Of a DNA stretch of 5,130 bases, positions 1 to 5,130 are shown piece after piece. Made by a program: the position numbers and the translations under genes. Positions within the stretch are counted from its first letter, which is position 1; every line of letters starts with the position of its first letter. The notes below the pieces were generated by a model. It worked only from the letters and a program-made list of their open reading frames with translations. It made no database searches and was not told where the DNA came from. Source of the DNA: Candidatus Bathyarchaeota archaeon UBA185. GTDB lineage: Archaea; Thermoproteota; Bathyarchaeia; 40CM-2-53-6. The stretch is from contig DAFH01000080.1 of assembly GCA_002495485.1 (NCBI GenBank), positions 3,797-8,926 of the forward strand, read 5' to 3'.

Positions 1-242
1 TGAGAGGCATGGTACTCTGAAGTCCAGTTTAGCAGCAATGGTCCCGGAAAAGTGGCTCCCGCACCGGCAAGATGGATATTGAGATTGAGCGGGGTCTGTG
101 CCGGGGACGAGGCGGGTTGGACCGAGCTGGGAGCCCTTGCGGGCGCTACTGCCGAGCCGAGCATTCCACCGAACGATACGATTTCCAGAACCATGACGAG
201 TAGGACTACAAAACCGAGGATTCCGGTCCTTCTACCTATCAT
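1..242 (-). CDS. pstS: Second PstS-like phosphate-binding protein, N-terminal part only
   Basis: The gene starts at ATG 242-240 and runs off the left edge after 80 codons, with no stop. Seen: a basic start (MIGRRTG), a hydrophobic stretch at about residues 7-31, an Ala/Pro/Ser-rich linker to about residue 52, then HLAGAGATFPGPLLLNW at 57-73. GAGATFP is the signature phosphate loop at the start of mature PstS; its Thr and Phe match Thr10 and Phe11 of E. coli PstS. The known family role is to bind phosphate outside the cell and pass it to the PstCA channel. There is no lipobox cysteine, so the hydrophobic segment is a cleaved signal or an uncleaved anchor. It is a tandem paralogue of the complete pstS-like gene, 194 bases downstream of that gene's stop, and has its own candidate promoter at 277-301. 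The rest of the binding site lies outside the window. Confidence 0.85.
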   Translation of the reverse strand, partial: MIGRRTGILGFVVLLVMVLEIVSFGGMLGSAVAPARAPSSVQPASSPAQTPLNLNIHLAGAGATFPGPLLLNWTSEYHAS

Positions 243-276
243 TAGACTTCTGGTTTTACATGCGCCTACAGAATCG

Positions 277-301
277 ATAAAATGGCTCTCGACCGATTAT
301 A
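277..301 (-). promoter_or_regulatory. Candidate promoter/operator of the second pstS, shared with the cohesin-like gene
   Basis: Read on the minus strand, TATAATCGGTCGA (301-289) is followed by GAGCCATTTTAT (288-277). The TTTTAT box ends 34 bases before the ATG at 242, so an archaeal TATA box here would predict a start of transcription about 10-15 bases before the start codon. The same 25-base block, 20 of 25 identical, occurs at 2490-2514 before the cohesin-like gene at nearly equal distance. TCG-GT-CGA is a short dyad and could be an operator. This is the main feature of the 194-base gap 243-436; no gene or strong hairpin was seen there. Alternative: TATAAT at 301-296 could be a bacterial -10 box. 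Confidence 0.55.
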
Positions 302-436
302 CGGTGTCGGTAAGTAGATCAATAGTTCTCACAGTAGAACCGAAAGAGCAGGTTGAAGGCACGAGACTTAGCCTTGGATGGAATTGCAGTTCACGATCTC
401 CCTGCCAACTCGCTATCTAAGTCGAAATTCGAGAAA

Positions 437-1591
437 CTAGATCAGAGACTGCCCTTGGAAAACGACCGACTTCAGGCCAACTTCGTCGATTTGGACAACC
501 TTTGCGGGAAGCGGATCGTACCCGAGTGCGGCTCCAAGCGATTGACCATCGTGAATCAAGTACCACGCGAAACCCACCAGCGTCCTTGCTTTAGCGAGGT
601 CCATTGTAGGCAGGGTGCTGAGGTTCTGATAGATTATGAAATAGGTGAAAGTGACCAGTGGATATGCGTTAGGATCGAGAGAATTCAGTATGTTGATACC
701 TTGCCAATCCCCATCTGACGGAGGCAGATCCTGGGGCAGTTTCCCCTCCGCTGCTAAGGCGGATGCAAGGTTTGGTGTAACCCAATTGCCAGCCGCGTTC
801 ATAAGCGAGGCGTAGGGAAGGGGAGCTAGCAACGCATAGGATAGTTCCATGTACCCGATTGAGTAGTCGGTAAGCTTCATCTGCCCTGCGACTCCTGCAT
901 CAGTCAGCACCGAATCACTGGTAATTTGAAAACTGTGACCAGTCGGGTCGGTATACTCGGTTGGCCAGGATACACTTGTCCCATATCCGATTGTCTGATT
1001 GAATTCGGGACTGACAATTGACAGATATGAAGTAAAGACAAACGTCGTTCCTTCAGCTTCGGACATGTGCCAAGTGTTAATGGTCCTGTTTAGAAAATTC
1101 TGGCCAGGGTTCAAACTGGTAATCTCGGGATCATTCCAGTATCTTACTTTTCCAAGATAAATGTCGGCCACCACACTACCGGTCAAGTTCAGCTTCGTTA
1201 GACCTGGAACGTTGTAGGCTACGACGACCTCCGACACTGCTTCGGGAATGTGAAGCGGGATATTCGGAGCCACCGCGTCCCGCTGGGCCGTCGTCATCGG
1301 AGGATACGTCACACAGAAGTCGACGGTCTTGGCTGTCAATTGACTGATCCCCGCTATGCTTCCAAGAGGTTGATAGTTGATGGCCACTCCAGGATGAGAT
1401 GAAGAGTAGTTTTCTGCGGCAGCTGATAGTAGAGGGTAGGAAAGCGTGGCCCCCGCACCGGTCAAAGTGATCGTCTGGACACCCGTTGCGCCCAAGGATG
1501 CCCCCGGAGCAAATGCTGTAGCATACCCGTAGACGCCGATGAGAACTACTACTGCTTCCGCTATGGCGATAATGAGAAGGCGCCTACTCAT
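437..1591 (-). CDS. pstS: PstS-like ABC transporter substrate-binding protein with altered phosphate site
   Basis: Extracellular solute-binding protein of the PstS family, about 384 residues; such proteins deliver phosphate to PstCA. Numbering here counts from an alternative TTG one codon upstream (1594-1592). Seen: hydrophobic anchor or signal at 6-24, no lipobox, GAGAT loop at 46-50, NYQPLGSIAGISQLTAKTVD at 73-92, YLGKVRYWND at 146-155, EGTTFVFTSYL at 181-191, SIGYMEL at 245-251, and a PstS-like C-terminus (DPLPAKVV at 360-367). Aligned by eye with E. coli PstS, Thr10 and Ser38 are kept (T50, S79), but Phe11 is L51, Asp56 is Y97, Arg135 is M177 and Ser139 is E181. Phosphate binding is therefore doubtful and another ligand is possible. 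Cys94, beside that loop, is the only cysteine. ATG 1591 was preferred over the adjoining TTG; GTGA at 1607-1604 is a weak ribosome site for either. It follows the cohesin-like gene by about 50 bases. Confidence 0.9.
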   Translation of the reverse strand: MSRRLLIIAIAEAVVVLIGVYGYATAFAPGASLGATGVQTITLTGAGATLSYPLLSAAAENYSSSHPGVAINYQPLGSIAGISQLTAKTVDFCVTYPPMTTAQRDAVAPNIPLHIPEAVSEVVVAYNVPGLTKLNLTGSVVADIYLGKVRYWNDPEITSLNPGQNFLNRTINTWHMSEAEGTTFVFTSYLSIVSPEFNQTIGYGTSVSWPTEYTDPTGHSFQITSDSVLTDAGVAGQMKLTDYSIGYMELSYALLAPLPYASLMNAAGNWVTPNLASALAAEGKLPQDLPPSDGDWQGINILNSLDPNAYPLVTFTYFIIYQNLSTLPTMDLAKARTLVGFAWYLIHDGQSLGAALGYDPLPAKVVQIDEVGLKSVVFQGQSLI

Positions 1592-1633
1592 CAACCCGGC
1601 TATTCACTTTCGACTCGAGCTTCAGGCAGTCTG

Positions 1634-1640
1634 CATAAAC
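1634..1640 (-). promoter_or_regulatory. Possible TATA box before the complete pstS-like gene
   Basis: GTTTATG on the minus strand lies in the short gap and stop region between the cohesin-like gene and pstS. Its local context CAGTTTAT resembles CATTTTAT in the second pstS promoter (7 of 8). TTTAT ends 43 bases before the ATG at 1591, which would give a leader of roughly 16-20 bases. The TCGGTCGA element found at the other two promoters is absent, though TCGAGTCGA occurs nearer the start. Cotranscription with the cohesin-like gene is equally possible. Confidence 0.25.
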
Positions 1641-1643
1641 TGT

Positions 1644-2456
1644 TTAGTCGTGGCGGGCAAATGTCCCACCACCACCAGTTGCGAGCTGCTGGAAGGTTCC
1701 ATAGGTCCCGCTCATAGCGATGGCAGGATCTCCGCTTCCTGTGGACGGACTCGATATCAGGACGTTCTGGATTGAGATGGGGCTGTATCCGAACCAGATT
1801 TGGCTGGTTCCGGCGTTTCCCACTACTTGGTAGCTTATTGTGAACAGCAGACCGCTTCCTGTGACGACACCGTTCCCGTCGCCAAACGCAGAGTGAACCC
1901 AGCCTTTACCCGCGGCTACGTCGGTCGAAGTGCAACCTGTTCCTTGCCCGTTGACGCAATGAACTATCTCGATCGGGGTCCCGGAGGATGCGTTCACAGA
2001 GAAGTCGTTTCCAGTTATCGACAGACTGGTTGCGTTGATCACGTTAGTGTCTGCCCAGACTCTAATGTCCCATCCATTGAATTGTGGCAAGTTCTGGGCT
2101 TTGATCTGAATAGTAAAAGTGCTTCCGACGGGCCCTACTGGCACGTTACCTGGAGTCGCGACGACGGCCGCCGGACCCGTGACGAGGGGGGACGGATTTG
2201 CCGGCGATGGTGCAGAAGACTTGTGTGCTGCCGACGGCCCGACCGTGTGCGCGTTCACGGAATACAAGGCAGTCGCTGAGAGCAAGACAAGGACTGTCAT
2301 GGCGAAAAGCCATTTGCCCTTGTGCGAATTAGACGGAGGCTTGGCGGTGTGGCGTCGTTTCCGGACCGTCATAAACGGGTTATTCGGAGCAGGATACTTC
2401 CTTGCGTAACCGTCTCGAGCCATCCGCTCGATATCGTACCATTTTGGAAACGTCAT
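1644..2456 (-). CDS. Membrane-anchored surface protein with a cohesin-like domain
   Basis: 270 residues. Seen: a polar, basic N-tail (1-48, with RKRR at 32-35), one hydrophobic segment (49-68) ending SVNA, a Ser/Pro/Ala linker (71-98), then a beta-rich domain at about 100-255. The pattern GSTFTIQIKAQNLP...FNGWDIRVWAD..VINATSL...GSGLLFTISYQV resembles cohesin domains of the carbohydrate-binding fold. Cys167 and Cys175 could form a disulfide loop, and Asn141 and Asn155 sit in N-glycosylation sequons; both suit an exterior location. No dockerin, enzyme or metal site is seen, and a glycine run precedes the C-terminus. Cohesin folds generally bind proteins or sugars; the partner here is unknown. 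The ATG at 2456 is supported by promoter spacing matching that of the second pstS; ATGs at 2423 and 2372 are alternatives, the latter giving a more ordinary signal peptide. Its place between phoU and pstS and its shared promoter block suggest a phosphate-linked role, which is inference. Confidence 0.8.
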   Translation of the reverse strand: MTFPKWYDIERMARDGYARKYPAPNNPFMTVRKRRHTAKPPSNSHKGKWLFAMTVLVLLSATALYSVNAHTVGPSAAHKSSAPSPANPSPLVTGPAAVVATPGNVPVGPVGSTFTIQIKAQNLPQFNGWDIRVWADTNVINATSLSITGNDFSVNASSGTPIEIVHCVNGQGTGCTSTDVAAGKGWVHSAFGDGNGVVTGSGLLFTISYQVVGNAGTSQIWFGYSPISIQNVLISSPSTGSGDPAIAMSGTYGTFQQLATGGGGTFARHD

Positions 2457-2489
2457 GACACTACGAACTGAAGTCGCTTGCGCTCAGGA

Positions 2490-2514
2490 ATAAGATAGCA
2501 ATCGACCGAGTATA
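2490..2514 (-). promoter_or_regulatory. Candidate promoter/operator of the cohesin-like gene
   Basis: The minus strand reads TATACTCGGTCGA (2514-2502) then TTGCTATCTTAT (2501-2490). TCTTAT ends 33 bases before the ATG at 2456, compared with 34 for the matching box of the second pstS. The 13-base upstream part matches the pstS copy at 12 positions. The likely reading is an archaeal TATA-like box with an upstream regulator or BRE-type element. The remainder of the non-coding gap 2457-2661 holds no convincing gene, tRNA or strong hairpin; only a pyrimidine-rich patch (CTTTCTCC, near 2627-2634) could help end the phoU transcript. Confidence 0.55.
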
Positions 2515-2661
2515 TTGTGAGTGTCATTATATCCGTAGACGGCAATAGCGCGAATAATCTGTGCGACCCACGGCTACCAGCAGCTCGACGTATCCTTCTT
2601 CACATTCAGCTGTCTGGCAGAATGGAACGGAGAAAGATCTGAATTGTCGTTGGCAGCGGGC

Positions 2662-3285
2662 CTATTTTCGAGGAGCTCGCTCGCCAGACACGATGTAGGG
2701 CACGGTCTCAGCGACGTATGTGGCGTGGTCTGCGATCCTCTCCAAGTAGCGCAATATTAGCGTCGCCGAGACAACACATTTCAGATCCCCATCTTGCTCG
2801 TGTGCAGACTTTTTCACAAAGTCAAGATAGGTGCCATCCACAACATCGTCCATTCTTTTCAGCCGACTCGCGAGCTCAACGTTTCGTTCTGTAAACGCTT
2901 TGATGCTGAGCGCAATCATCTCCTTGGCTTGAGCCCCTGCCTCGAGAATGGGCTTTTTGTCGCAGCTAGAGAGATCGCCGAATATTCCCATTACATCCGA
3001 AATGTCGTGGGCGTATCTTCCAAATCTCGAGAAACCGTAAGCCACCTCCATGCAGGATTTGATGAATCTGAGATCCGAGGCTACTGGCTGATAGCGAGCT
3101 ATAATCTCAACCGCGAGTTCACTGACCTCGTCTTGGAGCATTCGAAGCTGTTCGGACCATTGGTAGATTCGGTCTCGCAGGTCTCTGCCCTGAACGTAGG
3201 CGTCGATTGCCGTCGACACGGTGTTCTGCGAGAGCTCGGCCATGTCCAAGACCATGTTCCTGAGCTTCTCTAGCCCTATGTCCAT
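2662..3285 (-). CDS. phoU: PhoU-family phosphate transport regulator
   Basis: 207 residues, close to the usual PhoU length and entirely helical in character. PhoU is a cytoplasmic protein of two three-helix repeats that bind metal clusters and modulates Pst transport and Pho signalling. Seen: repeat one at about 5-100 and repeat two at about 115-205. The second repeat keeps a near-canonical motif, LERIADHATYVAE (181-193), with Glu182 and Asp186. The first has FSRFGRYAHDI (85-95), where the Glu and Asp of the usual LERIGD motif are Ser86 and Arg90, so metal binding is probably uneven. As far as I recall, such first-repeat variants occur in archaeal PhoU proteins. The ATG at 3285 lies 28 bases after the pstB stop with no clear Shine-Dalgarno; the N-terminus aligns without missing helix. 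It is the last gene of the tight pstC-A-B-phoU unit. Confidence 0.93.
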   Translation of the reverse strand: MDIGLEKLRNMVLDMAELSQNTVSTAIDAYVQGRDLRDRIYQWSEQLRMLQDEVSELAVEIIARYQPVASDLRFIKSCMEVAYGFSRFGRYAHDISDVMGIFGDLSSCDKKPILEAGAQAKEMIALSIKAFTERNVELASRLKRMDDVVDGTYLDFVKKSAHEQDGDLKCVVSATLILRYLERIADHATYVAETVPYIVSGERAPRK

Positions 3286-3313
3286 TAGTCGGGGCAGTTT
3301 CGTTACTACCGTC

Positions 3314-4144
3314 CTAGCCGAACTTTCCGGTAAGATACCGTTCGGTTAACTCTTCTTTCGGATTTTCGAATAGGCTGGTCGTCTCTCCGTACTCGATGAG
3401 CTGGCCTAGATAAAGGAAGGCGGTGAAATCCGCGACTCTGGCCGCCTGCTGCATGTTATGCGTGACGATGACGACGGTGTATGTCTGCTTCAAGCTCGAG
3501 ATCAATTCTTCTATTTTCGCCGTCGCGATCGGGTCCAAGGCAGAGCATGGCTCGTCCATGAGCAACACCTCAGGTTCTACCGCAAGAGCCCTCGCGATGC
3601 ATAGCCTCTGCTGTTGCCCTCCAGAGAGGCTCACACCGGACTTGTCAAGGTCGCCTTTGACCTCATCCCACAAGAACGCCTTCTCCAGACTGTTTCGCAC
3701 TGCAGTGTCTAGCGTGTCAGCGTCTCTTACGCCGTTTAGCTTCAGGCCAGCGGCGACGTTGTCGTATACGGACATGGTAGGGAATGGGTTCGGCTTCTGA
3801 AAGACCATCCCGACCCTTCTCCTTACACTCACAGGGTCTACCCCTCTAGCGTAGATGTTTTCGTCGTCAAGTAGGACGCTTCCTTTGGTCCGGGCTCCGG
3901 GGACCAGCTCGTGCATTCTGTTAAGTGTGCGTATGAACGTGGACTTGCCGCATCCAGACGGCCCAATGATAGCTGTGGTGTTGTTCTCGATAACTCCGAT
4001 GGAGATATTCTTGAGCACATGGTTCTTTCCGAACCAAGCGTTGAGCATGTCGGTCTGAATCTTGTATCTTCCCACTTGCTTCCTAGTCTCCACTGTCTCA
4101 GTGTTCTGCGGTGTCGACTTTTCTACCTGGAGGGTTTCTGTCAT
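3314..4144 (-). CDS. pstB: PstB, ATPase subunit of the phosphate ABC transporter
   Basis: 276 residues. The cytoplasmic ATPase hydrolyses ATP to drive phosphate import through PstCA. All ABC motifs are intact: Walker [10 protein letters not shown] (61-69), Q-loop Gln116 in FQKPNPFP (the Pst-specific Q-loop context), signature LSGGQQQR (173-180), Walker B VLLMDEP (193-199) with catalytic Glu198, D-loop SALD (201-204) and H-loop His229. About 25 polar residues precede the domain, making it longer than the 257-residue E. coli protein; no start closer to the domain is convincing. The ATG overlaps the pstA stop in the sequence ATGA, so the two are probably translationally coupled. Assignment to PstB rather than another ABC ATPase rests on the [14 protein letters not shown] stretch and on the pstA and phoU neighbours. 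Confidence 0.97.
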   Translation of the reverse strand: MTETLQVEKSTPQNTETVETRKQVGRYKIQTDMLNAWFGKNHVLKNISIGVIENNTTAIIGPSGCGKSTFIRTLNRMHELVPGARTKGSVLLDDENIYARGVDPVSVRRRVGMVFQKPNPFPTMSVYDNVAAGLKLNGVRDADTLDTAVRNSLEKAFLWDEVKGDLDKSGVSLSGGQQQRLCIARALAVEPEVLLMDEPCSALDPIATAKIEELISSLKQTYTVVIVTHNMQQAARVADFTAFLYLGQLIEYGETTSLFENPKEELTERYLTGKFG

Positions 4145-5019
4145 GTTCTGGCCCTGGATGCGTCGTATTTTCCTCTGGTCGCGAGTCTTATTGTAATGTT
4201 AAGTCCTAATACTATTGCTATAAGGATGAGGGCCGCCCCCCAAGCCTGTTGCCGTGCGTAGGCGTACGGAAGGGACGCGTCTCGGAATATCCTAAGCGGG
4301 AGTGCGTCTATGGGCTGGTTCCACGCATAGTAGAAGAACTGGCTCCCTAGAATAGTCAGGACCAGCGGCGCGGTCTCACCGGTGATTCTAGCTATTGACA
4401 AGAGAATGCCCGTGGCGACCCCGCTTTTTGCTGTGCTAAGAACTATGCTTATCGTGGCCCTCCAACGTCTGATTCCAAGCGCAGTTGCAGCGTCTCTGAT
4501 CGAATTCGGAACAAGCTTGATCGACTCTTCGGTTGTCCTCGTGACGATAGGTAGCATTATGACCGCTAGTGCCGTCCCACCAGCTATGGGCGAGAAACTC
4601 CCGGTTGCGACGACGATTAGCGAGTAGATCAGGATTCCTATCACGATCGAGGGGAATTCCGTGAAAACGTCGTTCAAGAATCGGATTGATCTTCCATACT
4701 GGTTATCCCCGAATTCTGCCAGATAGATACCCGACATCAATCCGAGAGGAACGGCCAGTACGATTGCTATCCCGAGTAGAATGAAAGTCCCTTGGATCGC
4801 TGGGCCTATACCTCCTCCTGAACCACTTCCAATCACGATCGTGGGGACAGTTGTAAGAAATTGGAGATTGATTGTCGCGATGCCATTCCCAATGACCTCT
4901 ATGAGTATACTCGCGAGAGGGATCACAGCAATTATGACACATAGGGCTCCAAGACCGTATGCTAGCCAATCCTTGAATCTCCTCCAATCCTGGAGGGTCT
5001 CTCTCTTCTGGTTCGCCAA
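4141..5019 (-). CDS. pstA: PstA, permease subunit of the phosphate ABC transporter
   Basis: 292 residues; pairs with PstC to form the channel through which phosphate crosses the membrane. Seen: about six hydrophobic segments (roughly 21-43, 74-97, 122-142, 146-160, 199-221, 259-278) and the cytoplasmic EAA loop that docks to PstB, with [19 protein letters not shown] at 164-182. The PstA hallmark [10 protein letters not shown] is at 210-219. In the EAA region the usual proline of VLP is Ser195 (VLSTA). The start is TTG at 5019-5017: the frame is closed by a TAA at 5043-5041, no ATG or GTG lies between, and the first internal ATG (residue 95) is inside a membrane segment. GGAG at 5027-5024 is a modest ribosome site. 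One base separates it from the pstC stop. Confidence 0.95.
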   Translation of the reverse strand: MANQKRETLQDWRRFKDWLAYGLGALCVIIAVIPLASILIEVIGNGIATINLQFLTTVPTIVIGSGSGGGIGPAIQGTFILLGIAIVLAVPLGLMSGIYLAEFGDNQYGRSIRFLNDVFTEFPSIVIGILIYSLIVVATGSFSPIAGGTALAVIMLPIVTRTTEESIKLVPNSIRDAATALGIRRWRATISIVLSTAKSGVATGILLSIARITGETAPLVLTILGSQFFYYAWNQPIDALPLRIFRDASLPYAYARQQAWGAALILIAIVLGLNITIRLATRGKYDASRART

Positions 5020-5020
5020 G

Positions 5021-5130
5021 CTACTCCACGGACCCGCCCTTTACCTTCAACACCTTCCAGACCATTACTTGGGCAAAGACGTTAATGAGAAGCGCAATCA
5101 TGAATAGCATGAGCGCCACACCTATCAGGG
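5021..5130 (-). CDS. pstC: PstC, permease subunit, C-terminal end only
   Basis: The last 36 codons (plus two bases of another) end at TAG 5023-5021; the start lies beyond the right edge. Seen: one hydrophobic helix (LIGVALMLFMIALLINVFAQ) followed by a short basic cytoplasmic tail, VMVWKVLKVKGGSVE. This is how PstC permeases end: a last membrane helix with an Asn near its inner end, then a basic tail. The assignment depends largely on position directly before pstA, since too little protein is present for a domain call. PstC is known to pair with PstA in the channel. Confidence 0.8.
   Translation of the reverse strand, partial: LIGVALMLFMIALLINVFAQVMVWKVLKVKGGSVE
5024..5029 (-). promoter_or_regulatory. 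Ribosome binding site for the TTG start of pstA
   Basis: GTGGAG on the minus strand, inside the last codons of pstC, precedes the TTG start by four bases. GGAG can pair with the 3' end of 16S rRNA. It is the best Shine-Dalgarno candidate in the window and supports the unusual TTG start; the other genes have weak sites or none. Confidence 0.4.

Noticed and set aside
296..301. TATAAT as a bacterial -10 box, with TTGATC 15 bases upstream
   Set aside because: The matching block before the cohesin-like gene has TATACT but no comparable -35 at proper spacing, and the downstream TTTTAT/TCTTAT box suits an archaeal promoter better. It stays possible if the source is bacterial.
52..420. Plus-strand open frame of 122 codons
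   Set aside because: It lies opposite the second pstS start and its promoter; the protein has no recognisable domain, while the minus strand has a clear signal segment and GAGATFP loop.
422..432. Perfect dyad TCGAAATTCGA just after the pstS stop
   Set aside because: Arms are only 5 bases around one base, too tight for a terminator hairpin, and no second copy was found to support an operator.
1800..2409. Overlapping plus-strand open frames of 159 and 96 codons
   Set aside because: Both are antisense to the cohesin-like gene, rich in Cys, Arg and Gly as expected of shadow frames, and show no domain.
2457..2661. Possible small gene or RNA in the gap between phoU and the cohesin-like gene
   Set aside because: ATG frames seen there close within a few codons, and no tRNA-like fold or strong hairpin was evident by eye.
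2794..3273. Plus-strand open frame of 159 codons
   Set aside because: It is antisense to phoU, whose family match is clear; this is a shadow.
3423..4261. Several short open frames on both strands across pstB
   Set aside because: All overlap the fully motif-supported pstB frame and have no family features.

Overview
The window is a phosphate-uptake (Pst/PhoU) locus read entirely from the minus strand. In transcription order, from right to left, it holds the C-terminal end of pstC (cut by the right edge), pstA, pstB, phoU, a membrane-anchored protein with a cohesin-like beta-sandwich domain, a complete pstS-like gene, and the first 80 codons of a second pstS-like gene (cut by the left edge). 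The plus strand shows only frame shadows of these genes.

The source looks like an archaeon, most likely an uncultivated one from the Thermoproteota/Nitrososphaeria or Thermoplasmata side. The signs are weak or absent Shine-Dalgarno sequences, TATA-like boxes 33-43 bases before several starts, archaeal-looking PhoU repeat sequence, and extracellular proteins held by one N-terminal hydrophobic segment without a lipobox cysteine. A bacterium is not excluded, because no rRNA or marker gene is present.

Layout. Positions 2662-5130 carry a compact pstC-pstA-pstB-phoU unit: a 1-base gap, a 4-base ATGA overlap and a 28-base gap. PstC and PstA form the membrane channel, PstB powers it with ATP, and PhoU links transport to phosphate signalling. 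Positions 2457-2661 (205 bases) are non-coding and carry a promoter for the cohesin-like gene (1644-2456). The pstS-like gene (437-1591) follows after about 50 bases. Another non-coding stretch (243-436, 194 bases) carries the promoter of the second pstS-like gene (1-242).

Two observations stand out. First, the promoters of the cohesin-like gene and of the second pstS share a 25-base block (20 of 25 identical, including TATA[A/C]TCGGTCGA) at almost the same distance from the start codons. This suggests a common regulator and ties the cohesin-like protein to the phosphate genes. Second, the complete PstS-like protein has the right fold signature but lacks several residues that bind phosphate in E. 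coli PstS: Asp56, Arg135 and Ser139 are aligned with Tyr, Met and Glu. It may bind another ligand or have another role, while its tandem neighbour keeps the normal N-terminal phosphate loop.
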